Source: Guyanagaster necrorhizus
Lineage: Eukaryota > Basidiomycota > Agaricomycetes > Agaricales > Physalacriaceae
DNA: 64,000 nucleotides
Assembly (NCBI RefSeq): GCF_019112545.1
Contig: NW_025064886.1
Span: 105,277 to 169,276 of the forward strand
Direction of reading: 5' to 3'
Below are positions 37,101-47,223 of the stretch, one piece after another. The position numbers were made by a program, and so were the translations under genes. Within the stretch, counting starts at the first letter, position 1, and each line of letters starts with the position of its first letter. The notes under the pieces are model-generated. The model ran no database searches. It was not told the origin of the DNA and worked only from the letters and a program-made list of their open reading frames with translations.

Positions 37101-37852
37101 GTTTGCGTTTCTTGGGGGGGCACTGGGGCGGTGGATCACGATAATACGAAGTCCTCTGCTCCAAGGATTCGCCTTCGCTGTATTCGTTGGTGGGGGGCTT
37201 GTAGTGAGTACCAGACTTTGTAGGTGCAGGAAGCGTCAGGGCACCAGCCAGCTCAGAGCTTGAACTGTTTGACTGTGACCTGAACAAGCGAGGATCAATG
37301 GTACTGGCATCCCAGGAGCTCTCGGTTGCAGATGTGCCAGACTGCGAGAGGGCTTCAGAGGCGAAAGATGTCGCGAATGTCTGTGGCGGTGGATCGATGG
37401 GTTCAATTCTCTGGCCGTCGGGCTAGAAAGAATGCAGATATCATCCAGTGTACAGTGTATAGAAGTGCTGACATACCTGACGGTCAGTACGCTCTTCCTC
37501 GTTTACGTTTGCATTGCCTGGCATCCAGGCAGTGGACCCCGGAATTTGCTCAATGGGTATGATGGTCTGGCCAGATATTGCTGCCTTTTCGAGCTTCCTC
37601 CGTGCGCGTTTGGTCGAGGCGTATATCCTATGCTATTCGTCCAAGGCTTTAGACGACATTACGCTCGTCGCTGGTGGGAAGACACACCTTGCCCCTACAT
37701 GACTCACACATCTTGTTTGGGGAATTTACATCGAGCATCTGCCCGCATCCTCTGACGGTGCATCGTCGCTGAGCTGGGTATTGTAGTTCCAAGTTGGATT
37801 CGAGGGATTCTGAAGGGAATTTATAGCCGTAGAAATCACCAGACTCGTCCAT
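34157..37852 (-). CDS. Large protein with five tandem Cys4 (C-x4-C ... C-x2-C/H) modules and Tyr/Pro-rich region
   Basis: I name no known function. The gene starts at ATG 37852 and ends at TGA 34157-34159, with several introns of about 45-60 nt. Five modules share the form C-x4-C, a spacer of roughly 10-14, then C-x2-C. They are CTVRGC...MCESC (about 37,770-37,690), CSVKGC...MCEPC (split by an intron, about 37,020-36,905), CTVSHC...RCEQH (about 36,475-36,400), CTSKDC...MCDPC (about 36,135-36,055) and CANKSC...MCEKC (about 34,350-34,290). Each is followed by a basic helix such as RNRYRSYGITKRAKWKAER. A PYPYP-rich segment lies at about 35,370-35,110. Basic patches (PPKKRKRR, KKRKK, RKRK) suggest nuclear location. 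Similar proteins are, as I recall, common in agaricomycetes. The frame between module 1 and the next exon (about 37,630-37,490) could not be joined cleanly. Confidence 0.75.
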
Positions 37853-38496
37853 GCCAGACTCGTAGTGACCAGACGAAACAGGATTCCCTTTCCGATTTCG
37901 GGGTTGACCAATTCATTGTCAGCATAATACAACTACAAACAGTTGACCGATGTCTACATTTACATTTACACCAAGTTACTTGGGGGGGTAGGTCCTGGTT
38001 GAGCCGCGAGCACAGATTCCAAATTTCTAGGCTCTAGAAGCTGGGTTGACGTCTCGCTGCTCTTGAACTCCAAGCGGCGTGATCCAGGCGAGCATGATAT
38101 CCTGCCAGTCGTCCAGTTAGCCAAGTACAGGAGACTGACCGCTTGGCTACCGAAAATGACTACATCAAAGCTGAGTTACTGGAACGAGCTTCAAGATGAA
38201 TGATTAGTCCAAAACGATGTCAAATCAAGAGCCCTTTCTTTCGCTCAGTCATCTGTCCACAGAGGATACATTTTCTTACACCAAGGCCAGCAATCCAATC
38301 CAACTAAACTGAACATTAATCGGATGGCGGCCGCCACGTATTCCGTGTTAGATCCCAGTCTTCTACGATTACGGTACAACTGTACCGCCACAAATTGATT
38401 TCGATCCTGAAATGGTAATTACTGGAGGTTCGATTAGATATATTCTCACAGGTAAAAAGAAAAATAAAATAAAATAAAAAATAACACTTACTGTAA
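37853..38496. other. Intergenic between two minus-strand genes
   Basis: It should contain the promoter of the five-module gene. I see no gene. A short AT-rich stretch (AAAATAAAATAAAAAATAA) lies near 38,460-38,485, just past the end of the next gene. Confidence 0.5.
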
Positions 38497-39324
38497 TCAT
38501 GACGCATCTTTCGAGTTAAGGCGATGCAAGCACCGAACGACGATGCCAATACCCTCCACAACATCGCTGATATCCTCTTCCATGACCCTTGACAAGATCG
38601 CCGTCATTTTATCGGGATGCCACCGTAATAAAGAATTCCTGATCCGTTCCTTCCTGGTTACAGTGCAGCCTCTCACTGTCAAGTCACCCAGCAAGAGATC
38701 TTCAACCTCTTCCATCGACATATCACCTAGCTTCACTGCCATCGGACCCAGATCCTTTGACGATTGAGGACAAGATACGACAGCGATCGGCCAAGGTATA
38801 TCTGAAAACCGAAGGGGACTGTTGGAAGACACCAGATCCTGCCATCCATTCTCATACGCGTTCCAACGGTTGACCAAGCTTTCCTCCAGATCCCGGAGTT
38901 TCAGCTCCTCCCGCATCGCGTTCGTCCTCGCATAGTCCCTGTTTCCATCAGCATCCCTCAGCAAGCCACCGTTCCGCACCCAGTTCTCCTCCCCGCAAAG
39001 TGCTTCAGCTTTCTCTGCAGTTCTACGCAGTTCAGCCTCCCGTTTCAGACCTTCCAGATACTCGTTAGAGATCTGCTCATCGTGCGGCGTTTCCTCGTCC
39101 ATGACTGCAGGTGCAGATGGCGGAGTGAATAAGTTGGCAGCATGAGCTGCTGTCCCTTCTGGAAAAGCGAAATATCCGAGTCTGTGCTGCTGCGAAGACA
39201 AAGATGCAGCGGGACGTCGCCGGCCAGGTTCAGTCTGTGGAATCGTCGAAAAGAGAGCTCCAGTTGGCAGCATATATCCTTGGATTTCAGAACCGAAATA
39301 CGAAGGTGGAGGAGGCGAAAACAT
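38497..39324 (-). CDS. Basidiomycete protein with C-terminal LLRWHPDK motif (NFKBIL1-like)
   Basis: A single uninterrupted frame of 275 codons. The first ATG is at 39324 (MFSPPPPSYF); an upstream TTG in frame is not a likely start. The N-terminal third is Pro/Ser-rich. A charged helical middle follows (EYLEGLKREAELRRTAEKAE), and the C-terminus reads RIRNSLLRWHPDKM and DVVEGIGIVVRCLH. The RWHPDK segment recalls the C-terminal part of NF-kappa-B inhibitor-like 1 proteins and, more distantly, J domains. Function is unknown. It lies head to head with the MOB4 gene, 353 bp apart. An exon beyond the TGA is possible but not needed. Confidence 0.72.
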   Translation of the reverse strand: MFSPPPPSYFGSEIQGYMLPTGALFSTIPQTEPGRRRPAASLSSQQHRLGYFAFPEGTAAHAANLFTPPSAPAVMDEETPHDEQISNEYLEGLKREAELRRTAEKAEALCGEENWVRNGGLLRDADGNRDYARTNAMREELKLRDLEESLVNRWNAYENGWQDLVSSNSPLRFSDIPWPIAVVSCPQSSKDLGPMAVKLGDMSMEEVEDLLLGDLTVRGCTVTRKERIRNSLLRWHPDKMTAILSRVMEEDISDVVEGIGIVVRCLHRLNSKDAS

Positions 39325-39677
39325 GATCAAGCTTCAAAGCCGTAAGAACACTCGAAAGGAGAGAGGCAACGATTAGCACTGCCACTGGGGAGATCGAAAA
39401 TCATTATGTAACCTGATCCTAGGCTGAGTTCTAATTGCGTGTTGTGGAACACAAGTTGTCTTGAAGTTTTCCCTTAATCACCCATTGGGAATTTAATTGA
39501 CGAAACACCTCCAATTTACGTGTAGGATCTATCTTCAGTTACAAATATTGAGAACATAAGTAGCCATTTATCGTTGAGGACTACTAAGGATCGGTGCCGA
39601 GATCAGCCGAGGCGGCGCTTCTGGGAGTTGCCGGCGGGATAGCAAGCTCTCTCTCCTATCCTTCGAACCACACCATC
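39325..39677. promoter_or_regulatory. Shared divergent promoter region
   Basis: The 353 bp between the ATG codons of the minus-strand WHPDK gene and the plus-strand MOB4 gene must contain both promoters. No TATA box is obvious. The MOB4 frame extends upstream to 39594, but only with a GTG, so its start is ATG 39678. Confidence 0.5.
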
Positions 39678-41565
39678 ATGACCGCTCTTGTTCAGAGGCC
39701 TCTACGAGGCTCTCGAATCTCTTCCTTCTACCCTGTGAAAACTCTTCCAACGCTCGCTTCTCTCGACAGCGCTTTCCAACTGCAGGAATATATTTCGCTT
39801 CTGATTCGCCTGGACGTACACGATGTGGATTCTATCGTCGCCGTACCAGGCAAGATCGGCAGCAAGGAACAAAGCGATGAAGAATCCAAATCTGAGGACA
39901 AAGATGGAGACAAGGAACGGAAAGGGGAAGTTGTAGTGGACCAAGCATGTTGGATTTACGAACAGCTACGGTACGGTCTCCGTTGCCTTATGTCTTTACT
40001 TTATCCTCAGTCTATACAGTCGTTTGGCACAAGATTTGACCCACCCTCTGATAACGACGCTGCAGCAAGAATGCACACGTTTGACGTGTCCAGAGATGAA
40101 GGCTGGAGAATGGTTGTATCTTTGTGTTGCTCATGGTACAGATGGTGCCATGGAGGTCTGTCATCTGGCTTTCCTTCAATTCGTTTTCTGACTCTTACTA
40201 GCAATGTTGCGCGATTGATTACATCCTCCACACCTTGGACAGTGCGACTGCACTTCTCAATTCACCACGAGCGTTCCCTTCACGGTAAGACACGACCATA
40301 TCTATCCTCTATTTGCGTTCTTCAATTGTCATGCAGACTGCACATCGACAAAACCTCCCATCGGCACTTTTCTTCCCTCGCTCGGCGACTAGGCCGAATT
40401 TTCTCACACGCATACTTTCATCATCGTGAGGCTTTTGAACAAGCCGAAGCTGAATCCTCATTGTACGCCCGCTTTCTTGCCCTCACGACCAAGTTCGAGC
40501 TTGTGCCCGCCGAATTTCAGGTGATACCACCTCGAATATCAGACGCCGATGCTGAAGTTCAACCCCCGCGTCTTATGGCAGCGGGTGTGGATCGCAGTTT
40601 AGAGGCAGAGGCAATACACCGAGATGATGTTGAGGAAGATTGGATTACCACAGGAGGCAGGCCAAAGAGCAACAGCCCGCCAGGTTTGAGGAACGAAAGT
40701 CCTCGGAAGATTGGACGAAATAGGACAGACACAATGATCTACACTGAGGCGGTTATTGTTGCAGAAGAACTGGCGAAGGAAGAGGAAGCTATTGCCCCCC
40801 CGGCTGAAAGACTCCAGAGCTTATCCCCGGAAGCTGTTCACGTCGAAGAACAACAATCACTTGCCGAAGCGCCTACAGAGGAATCAATGTCCCCAGCCAA
40901 GCCTTCTCCGCCTGAAACCAAACCCGAACCGCCGTCAGTAGAAGCCGTCCCTTTACCAGCTCCTGATGCTGCAGAAGCGGCTGCACTTTCGGAACCCGAA
41001 CATACTCTAGCTTCTACCGAACCGAGCGTGACACCTTCGTCAGTCCCACCACGAATTTCCGAGCAAGTAGAGCTCTCTCAGTCAGATTTGCCGATTACCT
41101 CTGAACCTCCAGTGGACGTTGGAAAGTCAACTTCCTCATCTACGGGCGAAACCGTTTCACCTCCCTCCGCTGAAGTGTCATTGTCCGCTGAAACTTCAAA
41201 AGCAGGTCCTACCGAGGAATCATCCGTGCAGCATAGCCCAGAGGCAGTCGCAGAAGAAGTCGATATTGTCGAAGAACCTATCGAAGTGAAAACTGAGCCA
41301 TCAGTCGTCGAAACGTCAACAGACTCCGTTAATGTCGCTTCTGAGGCTTCTTCTAAAACCACTGTGGACGAAGTCCCTGTTGATACTGTGCCCGAATCCC
41401 TTTCATCCCGTAAGTTTGCTTGACATCGTCGTGGCTTTTGTTTTAATCGTTCTGTTAGATGATTTGAAAACCTCGGAATCAGATTCCAGTTCTGGTGTTC
41501 TGGAGACTAATTTAGAGTCCGTGAAGGTGGAGAACGTTGCTTCAAGTGGAGGTGTAACACCGTGA
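39678..41565 (+). CDS. MOB4/phocein-type Mob family protein with long acidic C-terminal tail
   Basis: Exons 39678-39970, 40020-40155, 40202-40284, 40337-41409 and 41459-41565 give 563 residues with introns of 46-52 nt. The N-terminal half is a Mob domain. A CTRLTC zinc pair near residue 122, HGTDGAMEQCCAIDYILHTL, the FPSR stretch and the HAYFHH pair supply the Cys2His2 zinc site. The sequence is closer to MOB4/phocein than to Mob1, from HTLDxA, LLNS and SHAYFHHR. Phocein is a core subunit of STRIPAK, which controls signalling and hyphal fusion in fungi. The remaining 300 or so residues are a low-complexity Glu/Ser/Pro-rich tail not found in animal MOB4. An unspliced frame exists from 39594 but reads through three introns. 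Confidence 0.85.
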
Positions 41566-44500
41566 TTGTCTGTTTCAATTATGTTTTGCTGATAACTGGT
41601 CTTGCGGTGTGCAACAAGGCTGAGAAGTCTTCAGTCTTGCGAAGTCCGATCTTTGAATCTTGTTACTTCAAACATATCAACATCAATACCTTGGACTAAT
41701 ATCGCTCGTCAGCGAGAACCTTTTTCCATAGTAGACGTTTTGCGTCAAATTTCAAGAGGATCAGTCACCTGGGACACGCGCGAAGGTGCCGATCAGTTCA
41801 TACTCCTCTGTGAGGTGCCGGAGATTTGTGCCCGTTGGCTTTGGGGTTCTATACCCTTCCATTCTAGAGTAGGCATCCGAAAGTCATTGGACATGGAATC
41901 CAGCGAGCCGGTGAGTCTCAAGGCTGTTCCTTTGATCGATATATTTCGTGTCCGAAGCTTTGACGCTTCTTCAATGCTTGTCGCCAGTTAACCAACACTG
42001 AGACACTAATGCGTCCAGGAACCGGAATACATCTACCGAAAATTGAAGTGATTGATACAATGATACAAGTCTTAAATCACCAACTACCCGGCTCTTAGCA
42101 CTCAACGCGACAAGGTGTGTCCGATTTTACTGAATACCCATTTCTGCTGATCGTCCCAACGCGATTTATGCAACGGTATCAATTTAAGAGCCCGCAGTGA
42201 CAATAACCGTAAGCTCTTCCCTCTGCCCAAAGTCCGTCGTTATCAGTTTCCTCACTGTGCGTTAATCTATAATAGATTGGGGCCGCATACCCAATGAGAT
42301 TGTCGATTGGCACGAACGAAAATAATGTCACAATAAACCTTTGCTTTTCGGATACTGACTGGCCTGGGCTTTGCCGATGCAGCAAACTCGTCGGTGGAGC
42401 TTATTGCGTACTCACGAACAGTCGCAACCGAAGGTCAACTTAGAGCCATGCGAACTTGGAAGGGATGATTTAGAGTGATCACGCAGCTTCTTTTGATTTA
42501 CCACACCCTGCAGCTACGAATTGATACACGATACATTCCTTGCTGAGCCAAGTCTCTGGGTTCTCTCATAATCTAACTCGAGCGAACGTTCCCCCTCCGG
42601 AACCGTCGGATTTCTTGTTAATATTCTGATGCAAACGCTCTGGGCCATTTGTTTTCTTGCGGAAGATCGCAACAGGCCAAGGAAGGGACTGAAAGACGTT
42701 TGGAGTGCTCAGAGAGCAGCCGGTATTTCTACATGAGGCGTGTAGCCTAAACATCCCTTGTAAATATTGTTTTCTCGCCGCTAATTTGGACTGATGGTTT
42801 TCAGTATGCGCTGTCTAATTGACCTGCCAATCCGAATGACTGCGAAGACCATTGGCAAAAAACCATCAATATTCCATATCGATCTAAGTGGTGGTCCGAG
42901 TCTCTTCTTCTTAGAGCTCTATACACTTGTTCCTAGTCGGGGGGTCAGCTTGGCCGACATAACCTGGGAACTCGGATGTTGTTTCGCCCATCTCAGAAAC
43001 ACCTAGACGCCCACAAATTTGGCTTCGAAGCCGCCATCCATTTCTCGAGCATCCATCATTCGCACAAGACATTCTATGCTTCGTAGGTGTTCCCAGTCCG
43101 CTATCTTCGGGGCGCTTTGTGTTGAGGCAATTTTCAGTGCTGACTGCCGCACACCCACTATCATATGTCTTAGGCACTGGGCTTACCGAGGCTTTACCGG
43201 TAGCTTTCTTTAGTAATTTGATTTGACACCCCATGTAGGGAAGATTACTGAAAGTCTATCTCAAATCTAAATATCCCTTCCAAATATCAAACTTCAAGCT
43301 TTATGTTCTAACATTCTGAGAATACAACGTGAAAGCAACGGGCTGTTCTTCTATGCTTGTCGATCGATACACGGGATTCAGGCCCTGGTCCCGGATGAAT
43401 GCTTTCCTGATATGCTCGATAATACCTACGTAACGGAGCTGATTTTTCCGTTTCCTTCCTTCCTTCCGTCTGTAACGCGTGAATGACATATGCAAGAAAA
43501 TATCAACAGTCGAATTATTATTTTAGGCGAGACATCAATTGCTGCGGCACTAGCCTCGGCAGTATCCAGTTTACAGACTTGCGGGCTCTTCCGAACTGCG
43601 TTAGTATCTTGTTCCTCAACGAACGTCGTCCTTGAATGAAGGACATTAGTACGCATTATATCGTCTTTCTATCAACAGACTCTGCAAAGCAGCGATATAC
43701 TCTCGCACTGGAACTGAAGCTGGCGCCGGCGTGCCCCTGACATTCATTCCTCAAGTCAAAGCCCTTCAGTTACGTTTAGTTCGTTCCTCTCACAAGTGTG
43801 TGCTACATTCAAAGAAGCTACTTTTCTTGTGACTCCATTTAGCAGTACCATGTAGCCAGTGCACTGACAAGCTTTCCATCTTATCGCGATGACATTGGCA
43901 ACACCGCGATCCCGATGCCAGATGGAAGAAATTGACAAAAACAACGTTCACAACTTGTCCACACACTCTCGAGAGATAGACTCCGCTTATGATTAATTGA
44001 AGCCGGAGGCAACGTGAGTATCTCCAGTCAAAATGAAGGAACACGCCGTGAGCTACAAGCCTCCCTAGAAGCAACGAGTGAGACTCCAGAAGTCTCTAGC
44101 TTGGACTTTTTTGTTAATGTCTAGGTGCCACGCCGACGATATTTCAAACGAAATTCTACGGTACTGTGTTGTCATGTCTACCGCAATATCAAGTCGGAAT
44201 CTCTCAACGGGCTTTCCAAAGGACACGCGGAAGGAACCATATACGTGCTTCAAACGATGATATTATTCCTCCCACAGGCCTTGATCCCTTCATATGACCC
44301 CTGTGGTATAATATCTAAAGTATTGATGGTTTATATTCATCGCAAGGCATCATCTTGCTTGTCAAGGTCTGTTTGCCCTCTTATTTGAATGGGTTAATTG
44401 GAATATATTTCCATCACTGCTGGCATTCCTGTCGCGCATCGGATTTGACACAAAAAAATTCAAATTGTCACAATCGGGACCCTAGATTTCTTGCAGACCG

Positions 44501-45863
44501 TAGAGTCTGGCTCACAACGTTCAACCGACATGTTTGGAATCTTCTGCTTCTCCGGCTGCGCTCGTTTGAATGAAGTGGGATCTACGCGCTCACGTGAAGA
44601 AGCATTTTTTAACATTTTCGTGCTTGAATCTTCAGAGTCTTGGGCAGACATGCGTATTTTTCACTGTGTCTTTATACTCTGCCGCCTTTCGTTCCCTATG
44701 ACTCGTCCATCTTTCCGCTGCGTTCTACTTTTTGTTCTTTTAGCTGCGAGGTCCTATTTTGGTTGTCACGCATATGTTTGCATACGACCGGGTCTTCGTA
44801 GGATTGATTTACGCAGCGCACATCTTGGTGCAGGTCTTCTCTCGTGGCCGGGATTTTGATTAGCATACCGTCGTAACGCGTCTTCGACTTGACCACAAAA
44901 CGCCGGTGAGTGTCGCTGACAGGGCCTAGATATCGCACCGGAAAGATGAACATTTTTGACAAACCTGAATTTTGAGTGCAACTATAACGTATTAAGAGCA
45001 ACATTCGGGGAACTTTGTGTTTTGGAGGATCTCAATCCCATGCCGCCCGCCAGAGATAAATTTGGGGAGCACACAAATTTTATGTAAAATATCTGCCAAG
45101 ATCGACAATGTGCACATTTTGGTTTCCCTCAAATTTTCATCTTTCTGGTGTGTATTATATGGTTTCTTGTGAGTTAGATATGTGTACCTCTGTCGCAGTG
45201 ACAAACCAGCCATCATATACTCTTCGACAACATCTAGCCTGTGCCGGTAGTTCTTGAGAAGCGGCTCTGATGCAAGATCTGTGGACGCCGCAGCTCTCAC
45301 TCTCGAAGGTCGGCGGCTACTGCCTGAGGTTCCAGTGCCGTCGATCTGCGTTCGTCCACGAGGTATGCATCCGGATAGCATGAGGTCTGTTCATGATAAG
45401 GAGGCCATTATAAGTGCTGACAACGGCGGGGAAAAGTGTCTATTTACTCGTCTTGTCCCTCCGCGGCCGACGAAGAGAACCAGGAGTTCCTGACAGGTTC
45501 CAACTGTCAACGATAATTCTTCATGACCTTTTGGACACTTGGTATCGACTGGATGTACATTGAATCTCAATGGTTCTTTAATTTTGATAAAATGAAACAT
45601 AACAACCGCCAACCAATGAAGGTAACCATAGACGCAACTGCGGGCGTTTGCTCCGAAAGAAGCATTTTTGAAATTAGAAGCCTTCTGCCTGTTCATTTGA
45701 AGTATTTGCCTAATCTCAGGTGCTCTGAGAAATAGTAGGGCTGTCGGGTCAGCAAGGCTGTTCATTTTTCCAAAGGTCCATATTGGACGGCCGCTCAAGT
45801 GTTCTAAAATCGATCTTATTTTCTTACGGACTTTACATATTACTAACGTTCAATCTATTTATT
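41566..45863. other. Long stretch without recognisable genes
   Basis: CpG-normal sequence with only short, uncorroborated frames (the longest is 135 codons, at 45391-45798 on the minus strand). No LTR, transposase or splice-connected conserved motif was seen. It may hold a long non-coding region or degenerated sequence. Confidence 0.45.
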
Positions 45864-45957
45864 GGTTGACTAGTCTAGTGGTTATAATTTCTGTCTTACG
45901 TGTCTGTTGAGCAATACGTACACAGAAGGTCACAAGTTCGATCCCCTGTGTTAGCCA
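45864..45957 (+). tRNA. tRNA-Val-like gene (anticodon UAC) with an intron of about 20 nt
   Basis: The acceptor arms GGTTGAC and GTTAGCC pair fully with two G-U pairs, followed by discriminator A. The anticodon stem TCTGT/ACAGA encloses CTTAC, and an insertion of about 20 nt sits next to position 37 where tRNA introns lie. The T loop is TTCGATC and a T run follows directly (45,958-45,967), fitting a Pol III terminator. Oddities are a weak D stem and one extra base with a mismatch in the T stem, so it may be a diverged or pseudo tRNA. Confidence 0.7.
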
Positions 45958-45967
45958 TTTTTTTTTC
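45958..45967 (+). terminator. Pol III T-run after the tRNA
   Basis: A run of ten T starts directly after the discriminator base, followed by CTTTT. Confidence 0.65.
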
Positions 45968-46058
45968 TTTTCGGCACTCGTCGTTTGTAGCGGAGCAAGG
46001 ACCGTAGAATGTAAAAATATTACATACGTAACAACAACATCAATCACCTGAGTAATGG

Positions 46059-46290
46059 AAGTAGCGATGATAAGCGCTCAGCACGTCGGATACATCTTCG
46101 AGGACACGATTGTACGTATGCCGGTGGTCGCAGATCTAGTCGTGGCGGAGAGCAAGGGACCGGCTGTCGGTGCGTGCCTGCGCTTCGTCGCGCACAGGCG
46201 CCGCGTCGTTTGAGTGTGTGACCAGGACCCGTGAGCTTGGCGCGGTATCCAAAACGGTAATAGATACCCAGAGAAATGAATTCGTCGACA
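46059..46290 (-). pseudogene. Possible decayed coding exon
   Basis: On the minus strand one frame reads from ATG near 46,289 through LVTHSNDAAPVRDEA to an in-frame TAG near 46,129. It then continues with HRHTYNRVLEDVSDVLSAY and HRYFHYSG to a possible splice donor (GGTGATTG) near 46,050. The second half looks coding but I do not recognise a family. This may be a relic or chance. Confidence 0.25.
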
Positions 46291-46479
46291 AGTATTTGGC
46301 CATGTTGTGTGTCCAATTTAAATTATCCGCATCCGTATGCAGCAGCTAAATCGGTGCGAATCTGTCAAGGTCCAAATGGATCTGAGGGAAAAAAAACATT
46401 CAAAAGGAGGGTGCCGGACGATTCGAAAATTCCACCCTAGACTTGACTTTGGGCCCACTGTCATTCTCAGTTACCTACC

Positions 46480-47223
46480 ATGGACATCGCCCGTACCGAC
46501 TCTCCCATTCAGGGCTTCCCGACAGCCCCCTCACCCTCGCCTAACCCGCTCGTCCTACCCTCGCCCGACTGGGTACGCGCTCTTGCCATCCAGACACCCG
46601 ACCATCCAGATCCCGACGCGCCTGACGATGTCCTAGGCATCGAGGCAGAGGCTGATCTCGTCTCCCTTGTTCACCATCTTTCTTTCCCGTCCCACTGGGA
46701 TGATGCTACCGCATATTCTCCCACACTTTCAAGTCGCATATCGACCGACTCGCTGCTTACCATCGCCCATTCCCCTTCCTCTGCCGCCAGCAGCTCGCAT
46801 ACTCTTGTCAAAACACGCTCCTTCGCATCGCTGAGACTGTCGCTTAACGGTAAACGGGAAGCCGTGTACATCGTTGAGGATGATGATGACGACGACGACG
46901 ATGGAATGGATACAGTGGAAGACTTTACTGGTGGATGGGCGTACAGCTGCGAGGAAGAGCTACCGCCGTCGCGGTTTTCAATCGATGAAGACGACTATAT
47001 ACCGTCGCCACAGCCGACCTCACCCATCTCGACGCGATTTAGCGTCAGGCCAATATGGCCCGTGCGGTCGCGTGCGGTCTCATTTTCCACGCATCCACCG
47101 CCCCCGCCATCGATGCCGCCGTCACTGCCACCATCCCCTTCGGCACTGGTGTTGAAGAAAAGCAAACGCAAAACAACGCTCAGCGTCCTCAGCAATATTC
47201 ACCTCGGCATGTTTTCCTTCTAG
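46480..47223 (+). CDS. Intronless Ser/Pro-rich acidic protein, unknown function
   Basis: An open frame of 247 codons from ATG 46480 to TAG 47221-47223. It is rich in Ser, Pro and Asp, with a run of Asp after YIVE (residues about 133-140), a Pro-rich stretch near residues 207-222 and a basic end (KKSKRK near residues 228-233). No domain or membrane segment is apparent. The codon pattern and CpG content resemble the genes nearby. Frames of 93 and 156 codons in other phases overlap it and were taken as shadows. No function is proposed. Confidence 0.6.
   Translation: MDIARTDSPIQGFPTAPSPSPNPLVLPSPDWVRALAIQTPDHPDPDAPDDVLGIEAEADLVSLVHHLSFPSHWDDATAYSPTLSSRISTDSLLTIAHSPSSAASSSHTLVKTRSFASLRLSLNGKREAVYIVEDDDDDDDDGMDTVEDFTGGWAYSCEEELPPSRFSIDEDDYIPSPQPTSPISTRFSVRPIWPVRSRAVSFSTHPPPPPSMPPSLPPSPSALVLKKSKRKTTLSVLSNIHLGMFSF

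Noticed and set aside
39594..41423. 609-codon frame starting with GTG
   Set aside because: GTG is not a credible start here, and the frame translates introns at 39971-40019, 40156-40201 and 40285-40336. The ATG 39678 spliced model restores the Mob domain.
41602..41991. 129-codon frame
   Set aside because: No family resemblance, no splice context and no repetition elsewhere; compatible with chance in CpG-normal sequence.
44065..44388. Overlapping short frames on both strands
   Set aside because: All are below 90 codons and mutually overlapping with no coding bias that I can see.
45391..45798. 135-codon minus-strand frame
   Set aside because: No motif or homologous pattern; it lies in the gene-poor interval.
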